From Nocardia elegans NBRC 108235 (GTDB lineage Bacteria > Actinomycetota > Actinomycetes > Mycobacteriales > Mycobacteriaceae): a stretch of DNA of 64,000 bases. Below the pieces are notes generated by a model. It was not told the DNA's origin, ran no database searches, and saw only the letters and a list, made by a program, of their open reading frames with translations. The stretch lies in the NCBI RefSeq assembly GCF_001612845.1, contig NZ_BDBF01000006.1:1-64000 (forward strand). The letters run 5' to 3'. The position numbers were made by a program, and so were the translations under genes. Positions 27,196 through 37,203 of this stretch are shown one piece after another; position 1 is the stretch's first letter, and every line of letters begins with the position of its first letter.

Positions 27196-27237
27196 ATTGT
27201 CAGCAGGAAACAATCTCGATCGCACAGGTTGTCTGTG
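27196..27237. promoter_or_regulatory. Two short dyads upstream of the PucR-type gene
   Basis: ATTGT-N9-ACAAT (27196-27214) and CACAG-GTTGT-CTGTG (27223-27237) lie 50-100 bp before the start codon. They may be regulator sites, including self-binding. The evidence is symmetry only. Confidence 0.35.
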
Positions 27238-27290
27238 GCGAACAGCGTGGCGCTCGCCCCGTGTCCAGGAAGGAGCGGTGATCTGCGCCG

Positions 27291-28820
27291 ATGGTGAAAC
27301 TGGATCGGTTGATCAATATCGTGAGCCGCTACGGCGCCCGCCTGCACGGCACCGTCGTGGACCGCACCGTCGAGATCCACAGCGTCGCGGTCCACGATCC
27401 GATTCGCCCGCACGCGGCTACCGGCGACGTGTTCCTCGCCGTCGGCGCCGCCGACCTGGCCGAAGCGCTCGCCCTGGGCATCGACGCCCGCGCCGGCGTG
27501 ATCGTGGCCCGCACCTCCGAGACACCGGATGCCCGGATCCGGCAGCTGCTCGACGATCGCGGCCCAGCCCTGATGACCATCGATCCGAGCGTGTCCTGGA
27601 GCCAGATCGCCTCGGTGGTCTACGGGCTCGTCCTCGAGGGCCGCGAAACCGAATCCGGACGCGGTCCCAGCGACCTGTTCGCCCTGGCCGACACCATCTC
27701 CGCGTCCCTGGACGGACCGGTCACGATCGAGGATCAGCTCTCACGCGTGATGGCCTACTCGACCGCGCACCACGACACCGACCCGGTGCGCTCGGACACC
27801 ATTCTGGGCCGCCGCATGCCCGATCGGGTACGCCGATTCTTCGAGGAGCAGGGCATTTTCGCCCATCTCGCGCGCTCCGACGCACCGCGCTACATCCCGC
27901 CCGCGCCCGAGCACGGGTTGCACGGGCGCACCGTGGCCGCGGTGCGCGCGGGCCGGGAGCTGCTGGGTTCGGTGTGGGTGTCCGGCCGTGAGCCGCTCTC
28001 GGCGGATCGGGCCAGAATCCTGCAGGAAGGCGCGCACACCGTCGCGCTGCATCTGCTGCGTTCGCGGGTCAGTGCCGATTTGGAACGGCAGGTCGAGTCG
28101 GAGCTGGTCATCGAGCTGATCGAAGGCAGTCCCGACGCGGAGGCCGCGATCGGCAAGCTCGGTATCCCGGCGCGCGATCTGCGTGTCATCGCGTTGCAGG
28201 CCCATGCCGAGCAGGAACGCAACGCCGGCATCCTGCTCGCGTTCGAGCGCGCCACCACCGGCTTCGGCTGGTCGCGCGTGGGTCGCAGCACGCTGTTCGG
28301 CAATACCGTCTACACGCTGCTGCCGGCCGGTGAGGACCCGGCACCGGCGTATCGGTGGATCGCCGACATCGCCGCGAGCCTGCCCGCGCACATGACCGTG
28401 GTCGCCGGCATCGGCGGCACCGCCGACGCGCGGGAGCTGCCCGCGAGCCGCCAGGAGGCCGACGAGTGCATGGCACTGCCGGCGACCACCACCCCGGAAC
28501 CGGCCTGCTACGACACCGCCTGGGACCGGGTCCTGATCCAGCGCCTGCGCTCGATGGCCTCCACCGGCCGGCTCCCGTCCCGAGATCCCGTCGCCCAGCT
28601 GGCGGAGATCGACGAGCGGGCCGGCACCCAGTACCTGCCCACGCTGAAGGCCTGGCTCGAAGCCCACGGCGATCCCGCCACCGCGGCCCGCACCCTGGCC
28701 GTGCACCCCAATACCGTGCGTCATCGGATGCGGCGCATGCGCGAGCTGGGGTTCCTCGACCCGGATGATCCGGCCAAACGCACGGCGATGCTCATCGCCT
28801 TGTCGATCCACACAGGGTGA
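27291..28820 (+). CDS. PucR/CdaR-type transcriptional regulator
   Basis: A 509-residue activator-type regulator. An N-terminal PucR domain (~1-130, with AATGDVFLAVG) is followed by a GGDEF-related central region (~270-400), and the C-terminal PucR helix-turn-helix is at ~455-505 (TLKAWLEAHGDPATAARTLAVHPNTVRHRMRR). Such proteins sense nitrogen or carbon metabolites; the effector is unknown. ATG 27291 is preceded by AAGGAG at a rather long 15-nt spacing. It is convergent with the amidohydrolase gene. Confidence 0.85.
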   Translation: MVKLDRLINIVSRYGARLHGTVVDRTVEIHSVAVHDPIRPHAATGDVFLAVGAADLAEALALGIDARAGVIVARTSETPDARIRQLLDDRGPALMTIDPSVSWSQIASVVYGLVLEGRETESGRGPSDLFALADTISASLDGPVTIEDQLSRVMAYSTAHHDTDPVRSDTILGRRMPDRVRRFFEEQGIFAHLARSDAPRYIPPAPEHGLHGRTVAAVRAGRELLGSVWVSGREPLSADRARILQEGAHTVALHLLRSRVSADLERQVESELVIELIEGSPDAEAAIGKLGIPARDLRVIALQAHAEQERNAGILLAFERATTGFGWSRVGRSTLFGNTVYTLLPAGEDPAPAYRWIADIAASLPAHMTVVAGIGGTADARELPASRQEADECMALPATTTPEPACYDTAWDRVLIQRLRSMASTGRLPSRDPVAQLAEIDERAGTQYLPTLKAWLEAHGDPATAARTLAVHPNTVRHRMRRMRELGFLDPDDPAKRTAMLIALSIHTG

Positions 28821-28856
28821 GCTCGGGCCGGTGAATCGGTGGAGACGGTCGTGAGT

Positions 28857-29645
28857 TCAGAAGATGCCCAGCAGTTTTCCCAGGGTTCCTCCCAGCACCA
28901 GGTCACGCACCTCGCCGGGAGCGGTGACCCGTTCCACGGCGGTGCGGGCGAGTACCGGGTCACCATAGGGAGCGTCCGAGCCGAACAACGTCCGCTCGGG
29001 AATCTCGCGGATCGCCAGCCGCACCGCGAAAATGATGGTGGCCGTGGACAGTTCCAGATACATGCTCGGTGTGGCCCGCACCAGTTCGATCGCTTCCATC
29101 CAGTTCATCCCGCCGAGCTGGCTGACCACCAGCGGAACCGCCGGGTATCGCGCGGCGAGACGGGACAACGTGCGCAGGTCGTCCGCAGTGGTGGGGGCAG
29201 AACCGTGCACCACGACCGGCAGCCCGCCGTGGTCGTGCGCTGCGGCGAGCAGGGGCTCGATCCGGGCAGCCTCACCCACGGGAGGTGTGAGTTCCCCGAT
29301 ACCGCGCAGTCCGCGACCCACCACTTCGCGGTCGATGAGGGCCGCGAGGTCCTGTTCGGGCAGGTTCAGCGGCACGGAGCCGAATCCGATGAACCGGCTC
29401 GGGTGCGCATCCAGAGTCCGATGAAGCTCCGCCCAGGCGGTGTGGTATCTGTCGATGCTGTTCTCACCGCCTGCCAGGGCATCGTCGAGGACACTCATCT
29501 CGCGGCGCAGTGAGGCAAGATCGACGGCGCGTTCCGGATGTGCTCTGGTCCCGAAGAGCACAGCGCGATCCACCCCGGCGGCGTCCAGGGCGGTGAGGTG
29601 GCTCTCGACCGGGTCGTGGACATGACTGTGGGCATCGATGATCAA
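28857..29645 (-). CDS. Metal-dependent amidohydrolase (TIM-barrel, amidohydro_2 type)
   Basis: A 262-residue protein. It opens with IIDAHSHVHDP (HxH metal ligands), then VVVHGSAP, and near the end FGSDAPYGDP (metal/catalytic Asp). It belongs to the amidohydrolase-2 group (hydrolases and decarboxylases). The start is TTG 29645 with an excellent GGAGGAA site; the frame continues 27 codons upstream but would cross the operator. It is divergent from the MerR gene, which likely controls it. Confidence 0.8.
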   Translation of the reverse strand: MIIDAHSHVHDPVESHLTALDAAGVDRAVLFGTRAHPERAVDLASLRREMSVLDDALAGGENSIDRYHTAWAELHRTLDAHPSRFIGFGSVPLNLPEQDLAALIDREVVGRGLRGIGELTPPVGEAARIEPLLAAAHDHGGLPVVVHGSAPTTADDLRTLSRLAARYPAVPLVVSQLGGMNWMEAIELVRATPSMYLELSTATIIFAVRLAIREIPERTLFGSDAPYGDPVLARTAVERVTAPGEVRDLVLGGTLGKLLGIF

Positions 29646-29703
29646 GGGTTCCTCCAGAAAATCGGGGGCCGCTGGAATGCGGCGAGGCACGTCCACTGTT
29701 GCT

Positions 29704-29728
29704 GCTTGACACTGTTGGAAGGTCAAGC
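29704..29728. promoter_or_regulatory. MerR-type operator between amidohydrolase and MerR genes
   Basis: GCTTGAC (29704-29710) and GTCAAGC (29722-29728) form a perfect 7-bp dyad with an 11-bp centre, the usual architecture of MerR-family sites lying within a promoter spacer. TTGAC elements are present on both strands, so both divergent promoters could be served. Confidence 0.7.
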
Positions 29729-29743
29729 GGGAGAAGAAAAGAC

Positions 29744-30109
29744 GTGCTCATCGGAGAACTGGCCGAGCGGACCGGGACCAGCGAACGCCTCCTGCGCTAC
29801 TACGAACGGGCAGGGCTGCTCCGGGCCGAGCGCCGGTCCAACGGATACCGGACCTATGACGGGACCGCTGTCACGACGGTCCTGCGGATTCGGGCTCTGC
29901 TCGCGGCGGGTCTGCCGACCCGCATCATCCGCCAGATTCTTCCCTGCACCGACGCCGAGGCCACGGTCATGCCCTGCCCCGGCGTCCTGGACGCGCTGCG
30001 CGCCCAGCTCCGTGTCCTCGAGCAGCGATCGGCAGAGCTCAGTGCAGCCAGGAACGTCCTGCTGCAGACCATCACCACCGCAGAAGCCGCCGCATCTGCC
30101 GCGCCATGA
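29744..30109 (+). CDS. MerR-family regulator
   Basis: A 121-residue MerR protein. The winged helix is LIGELAERTGTSERLLRYYERAGLL, followed by SNGYRTYD and a dimerisation helix (~75-120). Cysteines are limited to LPCTDAE and MPCPGV, so metal sensing is possible but not indicated by a known signature. The start is GTG 29744 with GGGAGAAG. The adjacent amidohydrolase is the likely target. Confidence 0.85.
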   Translation: MLIGELAERTGTSERLLRYYERAGLLRAERRSNGYRTYDGTAVTTVLRIRALLAAGLPTRIIRQILPCTDAEATVMPCPGVLDALRAQLRVLEQRSAELSAARNVLLQTITTAEAAASAAP

Positions 30110-30242
30110 GCCCGGCAACGGGCACCTCGGGGCAGCCGCGGGCTCCGTTGCTGTTCTCGCTACGGGCATCGAAACCGGATGACTGCTGAAACGCGCTGGC
30201 GCCGTAAAGCTTTCGCCGAACAGCCGGCAGCCGGTGTCGCTG

Positions 30243-30542
30243 TCAGTGTTCGTCGTAGTGGCCGTCGTGGGGCGCGTGCCGATGCCCGTCGTGGAGATAG
30301 TCGACATGATCGCCGTGCGGGATGGCGACGTGTCCGCAGCCTTCGCCGTGCACGTGCTCGTGTCCGGCGTGTTCGGTGTGCCCGCTCGGTTCGCATTCGT
30401 CGACGTGGTCTCCGTGTACCCGGTGGATATGGCCGTCGTGCAGGTAGTCGACGTGATCGCCGTGCGGGATGGCGACGTGCCCGCAGCCCTCGCCGTGGGT
30501 GTGCTCGTGTCCGGGATGGGTGGTGTGCCCACTGCTCGTCAT
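30243..30542 (-). CDS. Histidine-rich tandem-repeat protein, probable metal binder
   Basis: A 99-residue soluble protein made almost entirely of two 49-residue repeats. Each contains GHEHxHGEGCGHVAIPHGD followed by HVDYLHDGHxH. Roughly a quarter of the residues are His, with a Cys in each repeat, and there is no membrane segment. Zinc, nickel or copper binding is a reasonable inference. Similar small His-rich proteins exist in actinobacteria but have no firm function. ATG 30542 has AAGGGAGC. There is no metal transporter beside it in this window. Confidence 0.7.
   Translation of the reverse strand: MTSSGHTTHPGHEHTHGEGCGHVAIPHGDHVDYLHDGHIHRVHGDHVDECEPSGHTEHAGHEHVHGEGCGHVAIPHGDHVDYLHDGHRHAPHDGHYDEH
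30276..30512 (-). repeat. 147-bp-period tandem duplication inside the His-rich gene
   Basis: The coding repeats are at about 30276-30365 and 30423-30512. They are nearly identical at DNA level over the part coding for the CGHVAIPHGDHVDYLHDGH core, so the duplication is recent or kept similar by conversion. Confidence 0.65.
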
Positions 30543-30655
30543 CAGCGTTGCTCCCTTCGCTACGGCTCCCTCGATACTTCGTATCCTCGCAGGCATCGAG
30601 GCATTTGCGAAGGGATTGCCCGCCCACTGCCCGCCGCGGATTTCACACCGGCCGG

Positions 30656-31078
30656 TCACTCACCGCCGGACCGGATGTGGAAGACGCCGGCGGTGAGGAA
30701 GTCGCCGCGGTGCACCACCAGCAACGCCATCGACAGCGACTCTGCTCGTTCGACGCCGACGCTCGCCTCCTCGTCGGACACCAGCGGTTCGGGCAACCAC
30801 TGGCCGACGTAGCTCTCGCGGCGTCGGTTCACCTCGGCCCGCTTGGCCAGCGCGGCGTTGGCCGCGACCCGGACGAGGTAGGCGCGGGGGTTCTCGACCG
30901 GCTCGGCGCCGGGATCGCGATGCCGCCCGGCCCACGCCAGCCACACGTCCTGCAGCACGTCTTCGGTGTCGGCGACACTGCCGAGCATGGTGTAGACCAC
31001 CGAGAACAGCAGCTCGCGATAGGCGAGGAACCGATCGGTGAGCTCGTCGCCGGCGGCATGCTGCGGCGTCGACGCCAT
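30656..31078 (-). CDS. ECF sigma factor lacking region 4 (internal deletion)
   Basis: A 140-residue open frame starting at ATG 31078 with GAGGAGG. Residues ~10-95 are a normal sigma-2 region (DRFLAYRELLFSVVYTMLGS, ADTEDVLQDVWLAW, NPRAYLVRVAANAALAK). The linker region follows up to AESLSMALLVV, where SigJ-type factors continue into region 4. Here the frame jumps to HRGDFLTAGVFHIRSGGE, which resembles the end of the SnoaL-like C-terminal domain of SigJ-type factors. Region 4 (-35 recognition) is entirely missing, so it cannot work as a normal sigma factor. It is either a remnant or a small core-binding regulator. Confidence 0.6.
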   Translation of the reverse strand: MASTPQHAAGDELTDRFLAYRELLFSVVYTMLGSVADTEDVLQDVWLAWAGRHRDPGAEPVENPRAYLVRVAANAALAKRAEVNRRRESYVGQWLPEPLVSDEEASVGVERAESLSMALLVVHRGDFLTAGVFHIRSGGE

Positions 31079-31160
31079 GGTGAACCTCCTCGGCCGTTCG
31101 ATCGTCTGCCACCACAGAGTCCCCGAACCGCCCGGGCGTGGCATCACCCGCCGACCGGGG

Positions 31161-32261
31161 TTATCCGGTTGCCCGGTGGTGATCCGGCGGTGGGGTGAGG
31201 TCGTCGAGCACCACCAGATTTCCCCCGGCCTGTTTGGCCCGGTACATGGCGGCGTCGGCGGATTGCAGCAGCCGGTCCGGGGTCGGTCGCGGGCATTGCG
31301 GGCAGATTCTGGCGTCGTAGACGGCGACACCGACGCTCGCGGTGACCTCGACCGTGGTGTCCGACGGTTCGGCGACCGTGCGGCGCAGGCGCTCGGCCTC
31401 GGCGCGGGCGAGATCGGCGGCGATCGGCGCGGCGACCACGAATTCCTCGCCGCCCGTGCGGGCCACCACCGCGGAGCGCCCCGCGGCCTCGTGCAGGCGC
31501 CGGGCGGTTCGCGCCAGCACGGTGTCACCGACGCGGTGACCCCAGGTGTCGTTGACGTTTTTGAATTTGTCGAGGTCGAAGGTCATGACGCTGATCGCCG
31601 GGTGCCGGTCGACCAGGATCGGGAGCCGGATCTCGAGGCCGCGGCGGTTCAGCAGTTCGGTCAGCGGGTCCGACAGCGATTCGGTGCGCAGCAGCCAATA
31701 GAGGATCTGCAACGCGGGCAGGGCACTGACCACCGACACGAACAGCAGCAGCCCGACCGCGAGCGCCAGGCGCAGTTGCCCGCCGCCGGTGGCGATGCGC
31801 ACCGACACCACGACCACCGCCAGCAGCGACCACGCCGAGTGCGCGGCCAACACCCGCGCATTGTGGAAGAAGCCGAGGTAGCTGCCGGTGACCACGAGCA
31901 GTACCGTGCCCATCGCCGCGAACACCCGATCCGGCACCTGCAGGAATTCCAGGATGAACAGCACGTCGGCGCCGCCGATCAGCAGCAGCGATTCGGTTTT
32001 ACCGGGCCAGCGCAGCAGCCACCAGCGCAGTGCCCACAGCACCCCGCACGAGACCCCGACCGCGGACGCGATGCCGGGATGGCCGGGCGGTCCCACCGGC
32101 GAGCCCGTGATCACCGCTCCCATCGCCGCGATCATCGCCCCGGCGACACCGACCAGCACTTTCAGCGGACCCAGCGCCGATCGGGCCGTCAGGCTGCGTA
32201 CCAGCCAGCAGTAGTCGACCGGATCGTTCCACCAGGCCCGCAGTGTCTTGCCGCCATTCAT
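31161..32261 (-). CDS. Membrane diguanylate cyclase (GGDEF)
   Basis: A 366-residue protein with about six N-terminal membrane helices (~25-190) and a GGDEF domain (~200-350). The active-site motif is GGEEF (VARTGGEEFVVAAP), still a competent signature, with FDLDKFKNVNDTWGH upstream. No inhibitory RxxD is visible just before the motif. It should make cyclic di-GMP at the membrane. ATG 32261 has GAGGGTGAG. Confidence 0.85.
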   Translation of the reverse strand: MNGGKTLRAWWNDPVDYCWLVRSLTARSALGPLKVLVGVAGAMIAAMGAVITGSPVGPPGHPGIASAVGVSCGVLWALRWWLLRWPGKTESLLLIGGADVLFILEFLQVPDRVFAAMGTVLLVVTGSYLGFFHNARVLAAHSAWSLLAVVVVSVRIATGGGQLRLALAVGLLLFVSVVSALPALQILYWLLRTESLSDPLTELLNRRGLEIRLPILVDRHPAISVMTFDLDKFKNVNDTWGHRVGDTVLARTARRLHEAAGRSAVVARTGGEEFVVAAPIAADLARAEAERLRRTVAEPSDTTVEVTASVGVAVYDARICPQCPRPTPDRLLQSADAAMYRAKQAGGNLVVLDDLTPPPDHHRATG

Positions 32262-32483
32262 CGACTCACCCTCGCACCCGGCCGGTTGCCCGGCCGTCGC
32301 TCGTTACCGGTGCGAGAATCCCTGTGCGAGGACCTCAGGAATCTCACCAGCTGATCCGCAGCAGTCTAGACCGGCAACTCGGGCCCATCGGGCAAAAATG
32401 TGGCACTTGCGCGACGGCCGTCGCGACCGACCGGCCTCGGCGCATCCCGCGCGTGCCGCCTCGCCGGGATCGTGCGCATCGGC

Positions 32484-33071
32484 TCAGCGATCGCCGGCCG
32501 CCAGCAGCAGACGCGCCACCGAGGTCAGCCGGTTGGTCATCTCCTGGTAGCTGTAGTAGCCCATCCCGGCCTGGATCATCGCCCCGCTGACGGCGATGTT
32601 CAGGGCGTCGAGAAGCTCGCCGGTGCACGCGTCGCCCAGGGCGGTGCGGACGCGCTCGCTCATGGCGGCACCGATGCGGGTGCGCAGGGCCGACACGTCG
32701 GGGTCGTGGCTGAGGATCGCGGCGGAGGCGGCCAGACTCAGTTCCGGTTCCTCGGCCATCACGTCACCCATCTCGGTGAACACGGCCGCCAGCCGCTGCG
32801 ACGGCGTATCTCCGGTGACCGGCCGCGCACACCAGGTGCGGATCCGGCGCCAGTACGCCTCGGCCACCAGATGCTGTTTCGCCGAGAAGTAGCCATAGGC
32901 CGTGGCGTGGGTGAGCCCGGCGCGCCGGCACACCTCCCGCATCGACAACTGGTCGTAGCCCTGTTCGCGCAGCACGTCCAGACCGGCGTCGAGCAGGCGG
33001 TCCACGGTCTCGGCGGAGCGCCCGGCCAGAGAGCGCCGGGCCGGGCGAGGATGTATCGCGGCCTCCACCAT
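32484..33071 (-). CDS. TetR-family regulator
   Basis: A 195-residue TetR protein with helix-turn-helix LSMREVCRRAGLTHATAYGYFSAKQHLVAEA at ~43-73 and a helical ligand domain. It is divergent from the alpha/beta hydrolase gene with an 81-bp gap containing the small dyad CTGT-AA-ACAG near 33095. The ligand is unknown. Confidence 0.85.
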   Translation of the reverse strand: MVEAAIHPRPARRSLAGRSAETVDRLLDAGLDVLREQGYDQLSMREVCRRAGLTHATAYGYFSAKQHLVAEAYWRRIRTWCARPVTGDTPSQRLAAVFTEMGDVMAEEPELSLAASAAILSHDPDVSALRTRIGAAMSERVRTALGDACTGELLDALNIAVSGAMIQAGMGYYSYQEMTNRLTSVARLLLAAGDR

Positions 33072-33152
33072 GGGTCAGACACTAGGATATACGCCTGTAA
33101 ACAGCAAAGCCGACGCCGGACCCAGCGGGTGCGGAACGACCGACGAGGCACG

Positions 33153-34055
33153 ATGGCATCCACCTCCACTCCCGCGCCGGGGCGCACCGAATTCGATCTA
33201 GGACAGGTCACCCTGCACGCCCTCACCTGGGGCGACCCCGCGGCGCCGCTCGCACTGTGCCTGCACGGCTACCCCGACACCGCCTGGACGTGGCGCCATC
33301 TCGGACCCGCGCTGGCAGAGCACGGGTACTACGCCGTCGCACCGTTCAGCCGCGGATACGCTCCGTCGTCGGTGCCGGCCGACGGTGACCTGTCGACCGG
33401 TTCGCGCGTCGCCGACGCTCTCGGCATCGCCGAACGCCTCGGCGCCGACCGGGCCGTCGTCATCGGCCACGACTGGGGCGCCTTCACCGCGAATGCCATT
33501 GCCGCACTGCCCGAATCACCGTTCCGGGCCTTCGTCGCCGCGGCCGTTCCGCCCCTGGCGAGCGTCCGGATCAGCCGCGGCGACCTCGCCCGCCAGGTCG
33601 GGCGGACGCTGGCGCAGTCGGTGAACAGCTGGTACATCCTCGCCAACCAGTTCCCCGCCGTTCCCGAACGATTGTTCACTCCGATGACGGCATTCCTGTG
33701 GCGGCGATGGTCTCCGGGCTACGACGCCACCGACGACCTCGCTCACCTCGCCGCGTCCGCGCCGCCGCAACACCGCTCGGCGATCATCGGCTACTACCGG
33801 CAACTGGTCCGCCCGCGGCCGACGCGACCCCGCGACCTCGACCGACTGCTGATGAGCCCACCGATCCAGCCCATACTGCAGCTCTACGGCGCCACCGACG
33901 GATGCCTGCGCCCCGGCTTCTTCCGCGATCTGGAGCGACACCTGCCCGCGGGAAGCCGCGTCGTCCGCATCGAGGACGCGGGGCATTTCCTGCATCTGGA
34001 GAAGCCGGAGGAGGTCGACCGGATCATCCTCGACTACCTCGGACCGGGCCGGTAG
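33153..34055 (+). CDS. Alpha/beta hydrolase, epoxide-hydrolase-like
   Basis: A 300-residue alpha/beta hydrolase. Motifs are the oxyanion segment LCLHGYPDTAWTW, nucleophile elbow GHDWGAF (Asp nucleophile, as in epoxide hydrolases and haloalkane dehalogenases), a possible acid in LYGATDGCL, and the catalytic His in DAGHFLHLEKPEEV. An Asp nucleophile points to epoxide hydrolase or related activity. The start is ATG 33153 with GAGG 6 nt upstream. The divergent TetR gene is the probable regulator. It is convergent with the phosphotransferase gene, 6 nt apart. Confidence 0.8.
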   Translation: MASTSTPAPGRTEFDLGQVTLHALTWGDPAAPLALCLHGYPDTAWTWRHLGPALAEHGYYAVAPFSRGYAPSSVPADGDLSTGSRVADALGIAERLGADRAVVIGHDWGAFTANAIAALPESPFRAFVAAAVPPLASVRISRGDLARQVGRTLAQSVNSWYILANQFPAVPERLFTPMTAFLWRRWSPGYDATDDLAHLAASAPPQHRSAIIGYYRQLVRPRPTRPRDLDRLLMSPPIQPILQLYGATDGCLRPGFFRDLERHLPAGSRVVRIEDAGHFLHLEKPEEVDRIILDYLGPGR

Positions 34056-34061
34056 CCGCGG

Positions 34062-35249
<1,188 letters not shown>

Positions 35250-36476
35250 TCATCGTGCGCCGATCGTGACCGGCATATGCCGGATACCGGTGTGTTTGTT
35301 GCTGCGGACGTACTCGACGGGCCCACGCGGAGTGAGGGTTTCGACCCGATCCAGCAGTGCGTCGAACATGACCCGCATTTCCATCCGCGCCAGCGACGCG
35401 CCCAGGCAGAAGTGCACGCCGCGCCCGAAAGCCACGTGTGGGTTGGGGTTTCGGGTGATGTCGAAGCGATGCGGGTCGGTGAACACACTGTCGTCGCGGT
35501 TGGCCGAGGCCCACCACAGCGTGACCTTGTCACCGGCGGCGACGCGGTGGCCGCCGATCCACACGTCCGCGGTGGCCGTGCGCCGGTTGTAGGGCGTCGA
35601 GGACGCCCAGCGCAGCATCTCCTCCACGGCCGCCGGCAGGCGAGACCTGTCCTGCTGCAACTGTTTCCACAGCCGCGGCGATTCGCTGAGTGCGGCCGTG
35701 CCGATGGCGATGGAGTTGCGTGTCGTCTCGCTGCCCGCGGCCACGACGAGGGACAGGAACAGGTGTTGTTCGGCATCGGTCAGCGGCTCGTCGTCGACGA
35801 GTACGTGCGTGATCACCGACAGCAGATCCTCACCCGGCGCGACGCGTTTGCGCTGCAGCAGCTCCGCGGCATAGGCGAACATGCGAGCCTGTGCCCGCGC
35901 GAGACGGTCGTCGACCTCACCGACTTCGCGGCCGTCGTAGTCCAGGGTGACGTTCGCCCAGTTCATCAGTTCGTGGCGATCGGCTTGCGGCACACCCGCC
36001 AGTTCGGCGACGGCCTGCAGCGGCAGTTCCGCGGCCACGTCGGTGAGGAAGTCGCAGTCACCCTTCGCCACGGCCGCGTCGACGATATCGGCCGCGCGCC
36101 GGCGCAGGTCGTTCTCGATCCGCCGCAGTGCTCGGGGAGTGGTGCTGGGGGCGAGCAGGCGACGGATCTTCGCGTGGCGGGGATCGTCCATCATGTTCAG
36201 CAGCGCCCCGACCGGCACACCCAGCGGCATATCCTCGAGCGTGGTGCCGCCGCCGTCGCGTCCGCCGCCGGATTCGGAGGAGAACACCGTGGTGTCGGTG
36301 GCCGCGGCGACGATGTCGGCGTAGCGGCTGAGCACCCAGAAACCGTCGCCGCCGGGGCTGTGCGCGGTGGGCGGATGAAACCAGACCGGCGTTTCCCGCC
36401 GCAGCCGATCGAATATCCGATGCGGGAAGCCATTGGTGAACCGGTCCAGGGCGGTGAGGTCGATATCCTCGTGCAC
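35250..36476 (-). CDS. Cytochrome P450
   Basis: A 408-residue bacterial class I P450. The I-helix motif is VAAGSETTRN, the K-helix ExxR is EEMLR, and the heme-binding loop is FGRGVHFCLGASLA with the axial Cys. The region STPYNRRTATADVWIGGH and overall style resemble CYP125/CYP142/CYP124-like lipid or steroid-tail hydroxylases, but this is an impression, not an assignment. GTG 36476 follows AAGGAGGTG at ideal spacing. No ferredoxin or reductase gene is adjacent. Confidence 0.88.
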   Translation of the reverse strand: MHEDIDLTALDRFTNGFPHRIFDRLRRETPVWFHPPTAHSPGGDGFWVLSRYADIVAAATDTTVFSSESGGGRDGGGTTLEDMPLGVPVGALLNMMDDPRHAKIRRLLAPSTTPRALRRIENDLRRRAADIVDAAVAKGDCDFLTDVAAELPLQAVAELAGVPQADRHELMNWANVTLDYDGREVGEVDDRLARAQARMFAYAAELLQRKRVAPGEDLLSVITHVLVDDEPLTDAEQHLFLSLVVAAGSETTRNSIAIGTAALSESPRLWKQLQQDRSRLPAAVEEMLRWASSTPYNRRTATADVWIGGHRVAAGDKVTLWWASANRDDSVFTDPHRFDITRNPNPHVAFGRGVHFCLGASLARMEMRVMFDALLDRVETLTPRGPVEYVRSNKHTGIRHMPVTIGAR

Positions 36477-36490
36477 GACGTGTCACCTCC

Positions 36491-36519
36491 TTGCCCACAT
36501 CACGCTTGCCCACATCACG
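36491..36519 (+). repeat. 14-bp direct repeat upstream of the P450 gene
   Basis: TTGCCCACATCACG occurs at 36491-36504 and again at 36506-36519, 15 bp apart, just upstream of the P450 ribosome binding site. It could be a regulator site or a small slippage duplication. Confidence 0.5.
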
Positions 36520-36645
36520 AGATCGCCTGTCGGCGGCTGCCGGGCGCCGTCGCACGGCCCCGGCAGCCTGCACCTTACAGGTGTCAATCCGGCCGTAAGG
36601 CGATATTGGGAGCGCTCGGTCCCATCCCGGCGATCGGGACGGCGG

Positions 36646-37203
36646 TCACGGTGTCTGCCCGATCTGGCGCAGGAACCTCAGGTTGTCCTCGATATGCCAA
36701 TCCTCGATGATCCGGGCGTGGTCGTCGCCGAGGTGCTGGATGTCGATGGCGTCGAATTCGACGGCCTGCCCGGAACCGCCGGCCCCGTTGTAACTGCCGG
36801 TGAAATGGCCGCGGAAGACCAGACGTGCCGTGAGGGTGTCCCCGGTGACGTACAGATCCGACAGCTCACAGGTGAGGTCGGGGACGGCGGCGCGGAAGGC
36901 CTTCGACGCCGCGGCGGGTCCGGCCGGCCCCTGCGGCCGGCCCGGCGGCAGTGTGTTGTCCCGGAACGACGGTGTGACAGCCTGCCGCAGGTAGTCGACG
37001 TTGCCGGTGTTCCAGAAGGTGTAGAGCCGTTGTGCCGCACGAACTTCGCGTGCGGCCCGGTCGGCGCCGAGTCCGCCGTCGATGTGCACGGCTCGCGGTA
37101 CGACCAGGTCGCCGGAACGGTCGACGGGGTCGGCCGGGTGCGGCGGCTGCGCCGAGCAGGCACCGAGAAACAGTGCGGCGCAGACGAACAGCGCGATCCT
37201 CAT
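36646..37203 (-). CDS. SnoaL-like lipoprotein
   Basis: A 185-residue secreted lipoprotein. The signal peptide MRIALFVCAALFLGAC ends in a lipobox LGAC, so Cys16 is lipidated. The mature part (~50-180) is a SnoaL-like NTF2 fold (LYTFWNTGNVDYLRQAVTPSF, FRGHFTGSYNGAGGSG, DWHIEDN). Related domains are cyclases, isomerases or ligand binders. It overlaps the SDR gene by 4 nt (ATGA) and is translationally coupled to it. Confidence 0.8.
   Translation of the reverse strand: MRIALFVCAALFLGACSAQPPHPADPVDRSGDLVVPRAVHIDGGLGADRAAREVRAAQRLYTFWNTGNVDYLRQAVTPSFRDNTLPPGRPQGPAGPAAASKAFRAAVPDLTCELSDLYVTGDTLTARLVFRGHFTGSYNGAGGSGQAVEFDAIDIQHLGDDHARIIEDWHIEDNLRFLRQIGQTP

Noticed and set aside
33072..33152. CTGT-AA-ACAG as a TetR operator
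   Set aside because: Arms of 4 bp are too short to be meaningful without further support.
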